DNA from: Hydrotalea sp.
GTDB lineage: Bacteria > Bacteroidota > Bacteroidia > Chitinophagales > Chitinophagaceae
DNA: 64,000 bases
Assembly (NCBI GenBank): GCA_022402565.1
Contig: JAKRSC010000011.1
Span: 1 to 64,000, forward strand
Direction of reading: 5' to 3'
Below are positions 17,504-26,394 of this stretch, one piece after another. Position 1 is the stretch's first letter; the number at the start of each line of letters is the position of its first letter. The notes under the pieces were generated by a model. It saw only the letters and a list, made by a program, of their open reading frames with translations, did no database searches and was not told the DNA's origin. The position numbers and the translations under genes are program-made.

Positions 17504-18727
17504 TTAGCGAGGGGGTATGGTTACGAAAACAGTAGCAGTATCTCTACAGCCAGTGTTGCTCGTTACAATTAGGCTAACTGGATAAGTTCGGGGTGTAGCT
17601 TCTTTCACAAATTCTCTTTCAACATAGGTATTAAAATCATCATTAATAATACCATTTCCTAGATCCCATCTGTAGCCTATAATAAAGCCATGCGGAATAT
17701 TTGATTGGCTATAAAAAGCCCATCTTTCGGTAGTTGCTGTACTTGTAATAATATTTCTTAAAATGAGTGCTTTTGGACGAATGTTTTGACCAAATGCTCT
17801 CACCCATCTATGGGTTCTGTAAATTTCTTTACCCCTCAATGTAATCCACATCTTTACATCATAATCGTTTTGATAAGTAAAGGATTTTCTAATTGGGTTA
17901 CCTGTAACAAATCCTGTAGCATCACCAAAGTCCCAATGATACACCGCACCAGCGGGAACTCCAACTGCAGTAGGAGTGAAGATGAAATATTCATTGGTGC
18001 AACCATCAAACCGAGTTGCTTCAAAGTCGCCAGAAATATTATAAACTGCTTCAACAGAAACGGGAACAATGGCCGTATCTCTACAACCAGAATTAGCAGT
18101 AACAATATGTCGAACTTGATAAACTCTATCTTCTGGAACGGGAGGATAGTTTTTTTGTGCAAAAGGAACAGCAGTGCTTGACGTAGTTCCATCGCCCCAT
18201 TCCCAAAAATAATTGGTTATTGTCCCCGTTGGAACAGAACTTCTACTTGTAAATGACTTGTTTGCTGGAAAGTTTACATCAAAAACTTGCACAGAAAAGG
18301 CTGAGTGCGGACTTACTTGTTGTCCCCATGCTTGGATATTAGTAGCTAATTTTTGTAATAGCTGATTGTTGGAAGTTCTTACTTCTAGAATGACAGTGTA
18401 GTTACCCGGTTCACGATACATAATTCTTACATCAGTGCCCGTTTGTGTAGTTCCATCCCCAAAAGACCAAACATACCTTGCATTTGATGGAACACCTGTT
18501 GCAGTTGCAGAAAAAGCAAATATCTCATTGCTTGGAAAACAGTGAGATGTTCTACTGTGGGTAATTGTTACAGTTCCTTGTTGAATTGTAGTTGTATCTC
18601 TGAAATCGCTTGAGTTGCCAACTATAATTGGGGGTTCAGGATCTGGTTCTGGCGGTTGTACTTCTTTATTATTGCATGAAAAGATGATTCCTGCAAAAAA
18701 AGCTAGTAATAAGAGTTTTCTTTTCAT
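17504..18727 (-). CDS. PKD-domain surface lipoprotein (copy 1)
   Basis: About 407 residues from the ATG at 18725-18727; a Met seven codons earlier gives a worse signal peptide. The lipoprotein signal is MKRKLLLLAFFAGIIFSC, followed by an acidic, Pro-rich stretch (PPEPDPEPP) that fits a surface-exposure linker. Four PKD-like repeats follow, with YVWSFGDGTTQTG, YFWEWGDGTTSST, YHWDFGDATGFVTG and YRWDLGNGIIND. It is probably anchored in the outer membrane. It is first in a two-gene unit with its paralogue. An exact TAATTTTG -7 element lies upstream at 18761-18768. The function is not known. Confidence 0.85.
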   Translation of the reverse strand: MKRKLLLLAFFAGIIFSCNNKEVQPPEPDPEPPIIVGNSSDFRDTTTIQQGTVTITHSRTSHCFPSNEIFAFSATATGVPSNARYVWSFGDGTTQTGTDVRIMYREPGNYTVILEVRTSNNQLLQKLATNIQAWGQQVSPHSAFSVQVFDVNFPANKSFTSRSSVPTGTITNYFWEWGDGTTSSTAVPFAQKNYPPVPEDRVYQVRHIVTANSGCRDTAIVPVSVEAVYNISGDFEATRFDGCTNEYFIFTPTAVGVPAGAVYHWDFGDATGFVTGNPIRKSFTYQNDYDVKMWITLRGKEIYRTHRWVRAFGQNIRPKALILRNIITSTATTERWAFYSQSNIPHGFIIGYRWDLGNGIINDDFNTYVEREFVKEATPRTYPVSLIVTSNTGCRDTATVFVTIPPR

Positions 18728-18760
18728 GATGTGAACGGTTTTATCCAATAAGATATACTA

Positions 18761-18768
18761 CAAAATTA
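18761..18768 (-). promoter_or_regulatory. Candidate -7 element for the PKD lipoprotein pair
   Basis: The minus strand reads TAATTTTG, exact to TAnnTTTG, 33 bases before the chosen ATG. No matching TTTG is found at normal spacing upstream, so the assignment rests on this element and its position alone. Confidence 0.35.
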
Positions 18769-18955
18769 ACTAAAAATCAAGGGTTTCTGGGGTTTTCGTT
18801 TAGCCTTAAAGCTATTTTAATCACTTTTTTATGTAGTAATGTCGTATAAGTTGCAGAATATCAATATGGTATATAAAATTGGTGCCTCCTTCTTCTGCAT
18901 TTGTAAGGCTGATTTAACAATTTATTGAAACATACTTATCTCATCTAAAAGGTAT

Positions 18956-18963
18956 TAACTTTG
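18956..18963 (+). promoter_or_regulatory. Candidate -7 element of the metal efflux operon
   Basis: TAACTTTG matches TAnnTTTG exactly and ends 6 bases before the ATG at 18970, implying a nearly leaderless transcript. The nearest upstream TTG (18925-18927) is 28 bases away, too far for a standard -33 element. The operon may therefore need an activator or use a different upstream contact. Confidence 0.35.
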
Positions 18964-18969
18964 ATTACA

Positions 18970-19353
18970 ATGAAGCGCTTTCTATCAACAGTGTGCCTTT
19001 GTTTGATGTTGTTTTCACAAACAGAGTTGTATCAGCTCCTGAAGCTGCCTGTTTTTGTTGCGCATTACTTTGAACACAAACAAGAAGATCCTTCTATCTC
19101 TTTAAAGAGTTTTTTTGTATTGCACTATTTAAGTGGTAATGAAGTTGATGAAGATTACCAACGAGATATGCAATTGCCTTTTAAAACACAAGTTTTTTCA
19201 TTTGTTGGCTCCATCTCAGTTGAGCCTACCATTCAGTTATTTTCTTTAGAAATTCCTGTAGCTTTTATAGGTACTAAGAAGCAGGTTTTTTCCCAGCAGT
19301 CATTCCCTTCATTTTATTCCACAGATATTTGGCAGCCACCGCGGTTGGTTTAG
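18970..19353 (+). CDS. Small exported protein heading the metal efflux operon
   Basis: 127 residues from the ATG at 18970, with an N-terminal hydrophobic signal (MKRFLSTVCLCLMLFSQ). It contains LYQLLKLPVFVAHYFEHKQED and then SLKSFFVLHYLSG. Short proteins of this kind, with an HYxEH-like motif, commonly precede CusA/CzcA pumps in Bacteroidota, from my recollection of such operons; none has a described function. The His/Glu cluster could touch metal, but this is speculation. The pump gene starts 79 bases downstream. Confidence 0.65.
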   Translation: MKRFLSTVCLCLMLFSQTELYQLLKLPVFVAHYFEHKQEDPSISLKSFFVLHYLSGNEVDEDYQRDMQLPFKTQVFSFVGSISVEPTIQLFSLEIPVAFIGTKKQVFSQQSFPSFYSTDIWQPPRLV

Positions 19354-19432
19354 TTTCTTTTTTATTGACCTCATTCGAATTTCGCTTGCTTATTGTGAGA
19401 AATAAGCAATAAAACTATTTATACCAAACAAG

Positions 19433-22400
19433 ATGATACTTTCAAAAGTAATTGGCTTCTTCCTTGAGAGGAAATGGCTGGTTTTGTTCTTTATACTTGC
19501 ATGGATTGGAATGGGTGTTTTTTCTTTTAGAAATTTACCTATAGATGCAGTTCCAGATATTACCAATAATCAAGTCCTAATAATTACTTCTTCGCCAAGT
19601 CTAGGAGCATTAGATATTGAGCGACAAATCACTTTTCCAATTGAACAAGCCACAAGAAATGTTCCTGGAATCATTGAACAGAGATCCTTTTCAAGGTTTG
19701 GACTTTCATTGGTTACGCTTGTATTCAATGAAGAAACAGATGTGTATTGGGCTCGACAGCAAGTTGGAGAAAGATTGGCACTTATTAGAAGTGTGATTCC
19801 TCCCGCTCTGGGAATTCCAGAATTAGGTCCGGTTACAACTGGACTAGGTGAAATTTATCAGTATGTCATTCGTCCTAAACCAGGTTATGAATCAGCGTAC
19901 GATGCAATGGAACTTAGAACTATTCAGGATTGGATTGTTCGAAGGCAGTTGTTAGGTACTCAGGGTGTTGCAGATGTAAGTTCTTTCGGCGGAAAGTTAA
20001 AGCAGTATGAGGTGGCAGTAAATGATCAGCAGTTAAAGGCCTACGGCTGTACCATTCAAGATATTTTTCAAGCCCTTGAAATGAATAACCAAAATACTGG
20101 AGGTGCATATATTGAAAAAGGTCCAAATGTCTTGTACATAAGAAGTGAAGGCTTGGTTAAAAATGCAGAAGACATTGGGGAAATATTGGTTCGAGAATTA
20201 AATGATGGAACGCCGGTTCGAATTAAAAATTTAGCTGAAGTGCAATTAGGAACAGCTATTCGTTATGGTGCAGTTAATTATAATAACCAAGGAGAAGTTG
20301 CTGGAGGTGTAGTCATGATGCTAAAAGGTGAAAACTCTTCTAAGGTTATTAAGTTGGTAAAGGAAAGAATGAAGCAGATAGAAAAAACATTACCTGAAGG
20401 TGTTGTTGTGGAAGCTTTTCTTGATAGAACGAAAATGGTCAATAATGCTATTGAAACAGTTCGAAATAATCTTACTGAAGGAGCTATTATTGTTCTCATT
20501 ATTCTCGTCATTTTTCTTGGCAATTTTCGAGCGGGTTTAATTGTTGCCTCTGTTATTCCTTTATCTATGTTGTTTGCAGTTTACATGATGAATGTGTTTG
20601 GTGTAAGTGGAAACCTAATGAGTTTAGGTGCTCTAGATTTTGGACTAATTGTTGATGGGGCTGTTATCATTGTTGAGGCAGTTTTACATGCTTTATATAT
20701 TCGGCAACGTGAAAAGTCTGATTCCCTAAAATCAATTGATCAAGTTGTAAATCAGTCTGCTTCAAAAATGATGGGTGCAGCTGTATTTGGACAGCTTATT
20801 ATATTAGTTGTTTATCTCCCAATTCTTAGTTTAGAAGGTATTGAGGGCAAAATGTTTAGACCAATGGCGCAAACAGTGATGTTTGCTCTTATTGGAGCAT
20901 TTATATTATCTATTACTTATGTGCCTGTAATGAGTGCTTGGCTTCTTAAGAAAACAAAACGGAGCAAGGAAAATTGGTCAGATCGCTTACTTGTTTATTT
21001 GCAAAATTGGTATAGACCTATTCTTATAAAAGCACTTCATTTTCGAATGCCTATTGTTGTTGCTGTCTTTGTTTTTTTGGGATCTGCTATTTATATTCTA
21101 ATTAATCTAGGAGGAGAGTTTATTCCTAAGCTTGAAGAAGGCGATTTTGCAGTAGATACAAGGGTGTTAACTGGTAGTTCTTTAACAACCACTATTCAAG
21201 CTACACAACAAACTGCAGCAATTCTAATTGAAAAGTTTCCTGAAGTTGAAAAGGTGGTCACTAAAATTGGAAGTGGTGAAATTCCAACCGATCCTATGCC
21301 ATTAGAAGCTTCTGATATGATGGTTATTTTGAAACCTAAAAAGGAGTGGACAAGTGCAAATTCTTTTGATGAACTGGCAGAGAAAATGAGTGAAGCTTTA
21401 GTAGATGTGCCAGGCGTAACAGCCGGATTTCAATTCCCTGTACAAATGCGATTTAATGAATTAATGAGTGGAGGTAGACAAGACATCATTTGTAAAATAT
21501 TTGGTGAGAATATTGATTCACTCGCATCTTTTGCGGCAAAGGTTGGCTCTGTTGCTTCATCGGTAGAGGGAGCAAAGGATATATATGTTGAAACAGTTAC
21601 TGGATTACCTCAAATTGTTATTCAATACAATAGAGCAGCTTTGAGTCAGTTTGGACTTTCAATAGAAACTGTAAACAAAACAATACAGGCAGCTTTTGCT
21701 GGAGCTATTAGTGGACAGGTTTTTGAAGAAGAACGTCGATTTGATTTGGTGGTTCGCTTAAACCAAATACAAAGAACCAACTTGAACGATGTGAAAAATC
21801 TTTTAATATCTACACCAAGAGGCCAACAAATTCCTCTAGAACAAGTTGCTGAAGTAGATATTCAGATTGGTCCTAATCAAATTCAACGAGAAGATGCACA
21901 AAGAAGAATAACAGTAGGATTTAATGTTCGTGGAAGAGATATAGCTTCAGTTGTTAAAGAGCTTCAAGAAAAGATTCAAAAAAAGATGAAGCTGCCGCCT
22001 GGGTATTATGTGACTTATGGTGGACAATTTGAAAACCTAGAAGCGGCAAAGGACAGACTTATGATTGCTGTACCATTGGCTCTTGCTTTTATTTTTATGT
22101 TACTTTTTTTTGCATTTGGATCAGTTGCTCAAGGCCTGCTGGTTTATTCTGCAATTCCTCTTTCTGCAATTGGTGGTGTGTGGGCTTTATGGTTGAGAGA
22201 TATGCCATTTAGTATTTCGGCAGGTGTTGGATTCATTGCTTTGTTTGGTGTGGCAGTTTTAAATGGAATTGTATTGATTTCAGAATTTAACTATTTAAAA
22301 AAATCAGGAATGCAATCTGTTCAAGAAATAATATTGCATGGCTGTATAAGTAGGCTGAGGCCTGTGTTAATGACAGCAATGGTGGCTTCATTCGGGTTCT

Positions 22401-23785
22401 TACCTATGGCAATTAGTAATGGATCTGGGGCAGAAGTACAAAGACCTTTAGCTACAGTTGTAATTGGCGGACTTCTTACTGCAACCATCCTTACTTTATT
22501 TGTTTTGCCCATTTTGTATCAGTGGCTTGAAAAAAAATCAACTCACATCAAGCCTTTAGCTATTTTATTTATTCCACTTCTTTCAATTTTATCAACAACC
22601 GATATTCAAGCACAGAAGAAGATTTCTCTACAGGCTGCTCTAGATTCAGCTATGTTGAATAACACGCTTATTGCTCAGTCTAGGATGCAGACTAAATCGT
22701 TGAGGGCATTGGAAGGAACAGCATGGGAGCTACCTTGGATGAATACTTCTGTAGAGTATGGTAGCTATAATTTGTTCTACAGAGATTCAAGAATAGGTAT
22801 TGAGCAAAGCTTCGATTTCCCTGTTGTATACAAAAGAAATGAACAACTTTTAAAGTCGCTTACCACTTTACAAGAGTATAAAACTAAACTAGATGAAGCT
22901 CAATTAAAACAGGCGGTTAAGCATTTGTTTTATTCTTTAATGCTTATGACCGAGAGAAAAAAATTGCTAATCGTTTCTGATAGCTTGTACAACGATTGGT
23001 TAAAGCGACAACAAACGCGGATGAAAGTAGGTGAAGCTAATTTGGTAGAATTAACTACAGCTGAACTACAACAAATTCAAGTAAAAAATCAAATACAAGA
23101 ACTTGATGCCGATTACGAAACCTTAAAATTTGAATGGCTGCGTTTACTGCAAGTTAAACATGTTTATGACCCCGCCGTTGTGCCTGCTAGAAGATCGTTG
23201 GAATTGCTTCCAGATACTACGTCTGCTAAATTTCATCCATTACTGGCGATGATTCAACAGCAAATTGAAGTTGCAGAAAATGAACTTTCTGCAAATAAAG
23301 TTAGGTCTTCACCAAAAATTAGTATTGGATATTTTAATCAATCTATCATTGGGCCTCAAACAGTGCAGGGGGTTGATAAGTTTTTTGGTCCAACGGTGCG
23401 ATTTTCATCGGCAGCGCTGGGAGTTCAATTTCCTCTTTTTAATAAAGCTAATAAAGCAAGGATTGAAAGTAGCAAGTTGGATATTGAGTCAAACAAATTA
23501 GCCTATGAAACTTCTTACTTAGAGCAGCAAAAACAAATGAATCAAATAGTTGTACAAATTGGAAAGCTTCAGCGAACACTCGGCTATTTTGAAAATGAAG
23601 CAATTCCTAAATCCAACGTCTTGATTACTGCAATGCGTGAACAAGTTGCTAAAGGAAGTGTAAGCTATGTTGAATGGTTGCTCATTATGCAACAAGCAAT
23701 AGGAATTCAGCGCGATTATCTTCAGGCAGTTCAACAGTGGAACGAAATTCTTGCAGCACTCGATATTTTTTATTCAACCAAATAA
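19433..23785 (+). CDS. CusA/CzcA heavy-metal RND pump fused to a TolC-like domain
   Basis: 1450 residues. Residues 1-~1035 are an inner-membrane RND proton/metal antiporter of the heavy-metal (HME) class: ERKWLVLFFIL opens TM1, LPIDAVPDITNNQV follows, and TM4 carries the HME signature DFGLIVDGAVIIVE. The C-terminal ~390 residues (from ~1060, KKISLQAALDSAMLNN onward) are a TolC/CusC-type outer-membrane efflux domain with its coiled-coil hairpins. Between them, residues ~1037-1060 (KPLAILFIPLLSILS..., IQAQ) look like a second signal peptide with a possible cleavage site. The adaptor gene follows after 7 bases. The substrate is probably a divalent or monovalent heavy metal ion; which one cannot be read. 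Confidence 0.93.
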   Translation: MILSKVIGFFLERKWLVLFFILAWIGMGVFSFRNLPIDAVPDITNNQVLIITSSPSLGALDIERQITFPIEQATRNVPGIIEQRSFSRFGLSLVTLVFNEETDVYWARQQVGERLALIRSVIPPALGIPELGPVTTGLGEIYQYVIRPKPGYESAYDAMELRTIQDWIVRRQLLGTQGVADVSSFGGKLKQYEVAVNDQQLKAYGCTIQDIFQALEMNNQNTGGAYIEKGPNVLYIRSEGLVKNAEDIGEILVRELNDGTPVRIKNLAEVQLGTAIRYGAVNYNNQGEVAGGVVMMLKGENSSKVIKLVKERMKQIEKTLPEGVVVEAFLDRTKMVNNAIETVRNNLTEGAIIVLIILVIFLGNFRAGLIVASVIPLSMLFAVYMMNVFGVSGNLMSLGALDFGLIVDGAVIIVEAVLHALYIRQREKSDSLKSIDQVVNQSASKMMGAAVFGQLIILVVYLPILSLEGIEGKMFRPMAQTVMFALIGAFILSITYVPVMSAWLLKKTKRSKENWSDRLLVYLQNWYRPILIKALHFRMPIVVAVFVFLGSAIYILINLGGEFIPKLEEGDFAVDTRVLTGSSLTTTIQATQQTAAILIEKFPEVEKVVTKIGSGEIPTDPMPLEASDMMVILKPKKEWTSANSFDELAEKMSEALVDVPGVTAGFQFPVQMRFNELMSGGRQDIICKIFGENIDSLASFAAKVGSVASSVEGAKDIYVETVTGLPQIVIQYNRAALSQFGLSIETVNKTIQAAFAGAISGQVFEEERRFDLVVRLNQIQRTNLNDVKNLLISTPRGQQIPLEQVAEVDIQIGPNQIQREDAQRRITVGFNVRGRDIASVVKELQEKIQKKMKLPPGYYVTYGGQFENLEAAKDRLMIAVPLALAFIFMLLFFAFGSVAQGLLVYSAIPLSAIGGVWALWLRDMPFSISAGVGFIALFGVAVLNGIVLISEFNYLKKSGMQSVQEIILHGCISRLRPVLMTAMVASFGFLPMAISNGSGAEVQRPLATVVIGGLLTATILTLFVLPILYQWLEKKSTHIKPLAILFIPLLSILSTTDIQAQKKISLQAALDSAMLNNTLIAQSRMQTKSLRALEGTAWELPWMNTSVEYGSYNLFYRDSRIGIEQSFDFPVVYKRNEQLLKSLTTLQEYKTKLDEAQLKQAVKHLFYSLMLMTERKKLLIVSDSLYNDWLKRQQTRMKVGEANLVELTTAELQQIQVKNQIQELDADYETLKFEWLRLLQVKHVYDPAVVPARRSLELLPDTTSAKFHPLLAMIQQQIEVAENELSANKVRSSPKISIGYFNQSIIGPQTVQGVDKFFGPTVRFSSAALGVQFPLFNKANKARIESSKLDIESNKLAYETSYLEQQKQMNQIVVQIGKLQRTLGYFENEAIPKSNVLITAMREQVAKGSVSYVEWLLIMQQAIGIQRDYLQAVQQWNEILAALDIFYSTK

Positions 23786-23792
23786 TTGAATT

Positions 23793-24923
23793 ATGAAACA
23801 ATTACTTTTATATACGCTTATTGTATTCTTTTTTGCATGTAAGCAAAATGACCCTCAGGCTCCTTCAGAAGAACCAATTCAAGAAAGTTCACTTGTAACA
23901 TTTACTGATGCTCAGTGGAAGAACGCAGCTTTAGAATCAAAACAAATTTCAGAAGGTACATTACCCTCTTTTTTAGAAGTCAATGGTGTAATTGATGTGC
24001 CGCCACAAAACATGATTTCAGTGAGTTTTCCTTTGGGTGGTTATTTAAAGTCAACCCACTTGCTTCCAGGCATGCATGTAAAAAAGGGAGAAGTGATTGC
24101 CATAATAGAAGATCCTTCACTGGTGCAATTACAACAAGATTATTTGGATGTACATAGTCGTGTTCAATACGCAGAAAAAGAATTTCTTAGACAGAAAGAG
24201 TTAAATGCTAATAAAACAAGCAGTGATAAGCTTTTAGAACAAGCGCAGTCACAATTTGAGTCATTAAAGATTCAAGAGCAAGGACTGCAATCTAAGCTTA
24301 GCTTAATTAGAATTCAACCTAAAGTTCTTTTAACTAAGGGAATTCAAAATGAAATTCCTATTTATTCCCCAATTAATGGCTATGTATCTGATGTGAAAGT
24401 GAATATTGGAAAGTATGTTAATCCCTCAGATGTATTATTTGAGCTGGTTAATCCAACTGACCTGCATTTATCTCTGAAAGTATTTGAGAAGGACTTACAA
24501 TATATAGCTATAGGACAACGTGTTGAAGCAAAACTTGTGAGTCAGCCAAATAAAAAAATTGGTGCGTCAATAATATTAATTAGTAAAAAAATGGATGAGA
24601 ACAGAAGTAATCTTGTTCATTGCCATTTAGATAAGGATGATCGTTCTTTAATTCCTGGAATGTTTATTCAAGCAAAAATTGCAACCGCTAAAAAGGAAGG
24701 ATGGCTTGTTCCTGAGTCTGCGATTGTTCAGTGGGGAAATCAGCAATTTTTGTTTGTACAAACAACTGCCAAATCATTTGAGATGAAGCCTGTAAAGGTC
24801 ATTGCAGAACAAGGTTCGGCTGTACTTTTGGAAATGACACCTGGTCTAAAAAACAAGAACATCATTACCAAGAATGCTTATTCAGCATTAATGTTGCTCC
24901 AAAATAAGGCTGAAGAAGAATAG
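23793..24923 (+). CDS. Periplasmic adaptor of the metal efflux pump (CzcB/CusB-like lipoprotein)
   Basis: This 376-residue membrane fusion protein bridges pump and outer-membrane channel. It has a lipoprotein signal ending LIVFFFACKQ, a barrel-sandwich (lipoyl-like) half at SFPLGGYLKSTHLLPGMHVKKGE, a helical hairpin (LVQLQQDYLDVHSRVQYAEK ...), the second barrel half IYSPINGYVSDVKVNIGKYV, and a beta-barrel plus membrane-proximal domain. It lies directly after the fused pump, completing a tripartite system from only two large genes. Its stop codon abuts the stop of the convergent acetyltransferase gene (24923/24924). Confidence 0.92.
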   Translation: MKQLLLYTLIVFFFACKQNDPQAPSEEPIQESSLVTFTDAQWKNAALESKQISEGTLPSFLEVNGVIDVPPQNMISVSFPLGGYLKSTHLLPGMHVKKGEVIAIIEDPSLVQLQQDYLDVHSRVQYAEKEFLRQKELNANKTSSDKLLEQAQSQFESLKIQEQGLQSKLSLIRIQPKVLLTKGIQNEIPIYSPINGYVSDVKVNIGKYVNPSDVLFELVNPTDLHLSLKVFEKDLQYIAIGQRVEAKLVSQPNKKIGASIILISKKMDENRSNLVHCHLDKDDRSLIPGMFIQAKIATAKKEGWLVPESAIVQWGNQQFLFVQTTAKSFEMKPVKVIAEQGSAVLLEMTPGLKNKNIITKNAYSALMLLQNKAEEE

Positions 24924-25385
24924 TTATTCAGCAATTTTAATAGCTGGATTACCTGCGTATTTCCCTGGCTGTTTAATTGACTTGGTTACTACTGAGCCAG
25001 CACCTATTACTACATTGTCACAAATTTCAATCGGTAATATGGTTGCATTACTCCCAATTGATACATGATTCCCTATGTTGGTTTTTTCCAAAAGAGAGTC
25101 ATTGCCTTGGGCAGGACCTCCTGTAGAAAATTTGTCATTAATAAACATAACACCATGACCAATAAAACAGTCATGTCCAATTGTTACACCTTCACAAATA
25201 AAGCTATGCGATTGTATTCTAGTCCTGGCTCCAATATGAACACCTTTTTGAATTTCACAAAATGGGCCAACAAATACATTATCATCTAATTGACATTCGT
25301 AGAGATTCACTGGTTGTATGACCTCTACTTGTTTGCCAGATGTTACTTTGTGTATACCACTATACATTTCAATTAACTGATTCAT
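24924..25385 (-). CDS. Left-handed beta-helix sugar N-acetyltransferase (WlbB/WbpD-like)
   Basis: 153 residues made almost wholly of hexapeptide repeats (VNLYECQLDDNVFVGPFCEI, IGARTRIQSHSF, IGHDCFIGHGVMFIND, IGNHVSIGSNATILP, IGAGSVVTKSI), ending AGNPAIKI. This matches WlbB/WbpD-type acetyltransferases, which acetylate the 3-amino group of UDP-2-acetamido-3-amino uronic acids for O-antigen or capsule. It overlaps the end of the Gfo/Idh/MocA gene by 4 bases, so it is translationally coupled. The protein is cytoplasmic and works as a trimer in its family. Confidence 0.88.
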   Translation of the reverse strand: MNQLIEMYSGIHKVTSGKQVEVIQPVNLYECQLDDNVFVGPFCEIQKGVHIGARTRIQSHSFICEGVTIGHDCFIGHGVMFINDKFSTGGPAQGNDSLLEKTNIGNHVSIGSNATILPIEICDNVVIGAGSVVTKSIKQPGKYAGNPAIKIAE

Positions 25386-26380
25386 ATGCTTCTATTTGAA
25401 TAAATTGATTGAATAAGTTTTACTGTCAGCGATGAAGAAATTGCATTTGTTTCCTGGGTTGAGCGACTTGAAAAATTATTAAATACAAACTTATACCATT
25501 CAGCATGTAAGTTGGCAGTGCCTTCGTAGCCAGTGTATTGGTGGTTCATGAGTTGCAGTTTTTTCGGCAAATGTTCAAGCAATCCATTGCTATCAAACTT
25601 CACCTCATTAAAATATGTTCCAGATAATTGAATTGTTGCTTGTTCAGTTACTAGCGTAAACCCACCTTCAACATTTCTCTTTTGCGCGTCTATTCCATAG
25701 TGAAAGCTACTAAAGCTTTTATCTTCAAATGTAAAAATGATTGCACCAGCTTGTTCTCCTTGTATATGTTCCGAATAATTAGATAAATGATTTGTATGAT
25801 TTATTTGTACCGGATACCCCATTATCCAAATCATCAAATCAATAAAGTGACTAAACTGTGTATATAATATTCCACCATCAAGCTCTTTTGAGCCGTGCCA
25901 AGAGTTTTCAAAATAGGAAGTTGGACGGTGCCAACATCCATGCATATGGAAGTGGATTGGATTACCTATTTTGTGCGATTTGAGTTGAGTTATGATCTCA
26001 TTAATTAAAGGGTTACACCTATTTTGTTTTACAACCCATAATTGAACATTCATTTTAGTTGCTAGGGCAATCATCTCCTTGCAATCGCTGTAACTAATTG
26101 CCATTGGTTTTTCAACAATTACATGAATGCCTTTTGATAAAGCTTGTTTTGCATGCTCTGCATGCAGTCCATTAGGTGTGCAAATAACTGCAACATCTGG
26201 TTTGGTAATATTTAAAATAGTTTCCCAATTAGTATCAAAAATGCAGTTATTCTCATGAGCAATTTTTGCAGCCTCATCAATAGCTATGTCACATATTGCT
26301 ACAAGCGTTCCCAATTGTTGTATAATTGGAATATGTCGCTTTCCAATATTTCCACATCCAATTAAAGCAAACTGCAGCAT
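25382..26380 (-). CDS. Gfo/Idh/MocA oxidoreductase (WlbA/WbpB-like)
   Basis: 332 residues. The N-terminal Rossmann fold (FALIGCGNIGKRHIPII) binds NAD(P), and the catalytic EKP motif is in HVIVEKPMAIS near residue 95. The C-terminal alpha/beta domain has GILYTQFSHFIDLMIWIMG, which carries the family's conserved His. WlbA/WbpB enzymes oxidise C3 of UDP-GlcNAc-uronic acid. The acetyltransferase next door supports that reading. The 3-aminotransferase (WlbC/WbpE) that should act between them is absent from this operon. Other Gfo/Idh substrates remain possible. Confidence 0.87.
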   Translation of the reverse strand: MLQFALIGCGNIGKRHIPIIQQLGTLVAICDIAIDEAAKIAHENNCIFDTNWETILNITKPDVAVICTPNGLHAEHAKQALSKGIHVIVEKPMAISYSDCKEMIALATKMNVQLWVVKQNRCNPLINEIITQLKSHKIGNPIHFHMHGCWHRPTSYFENSWHGSKELDGGILYTQFSHFIDLMIWIMGYPVQINHTNHLSNYSEHIQGEQAGAIIFTFEDKSFSSFHYGIDAQKRNVEGGFTLVTEQATIQLSGTYFNEVKFDSNGLLEHLPKKLQLMNHQYTGYEGTANLHAEWYKFVFNNFSSRSTQETNAISSSLTVKLIQSIYSNRSI

Positions 26381-26394
26381 AAATTGATAGGATC

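Noticed and set aside
17786-18192. Open frames of 110-130 codons within the second PKD gene
   Set aside because: Both overlap the well-supported PKD lipoprotein throughout, have no family character, and arise from low stop density opposite the coding frame.
18853-18898. Hairpin gcagaa...ttctgc between the PKD and metal efflux genes
   Set aside because: The stem is only 6 bp with a loop of about 34 bases and no T-run. It is neither a terminator nor a recognisable RNA.
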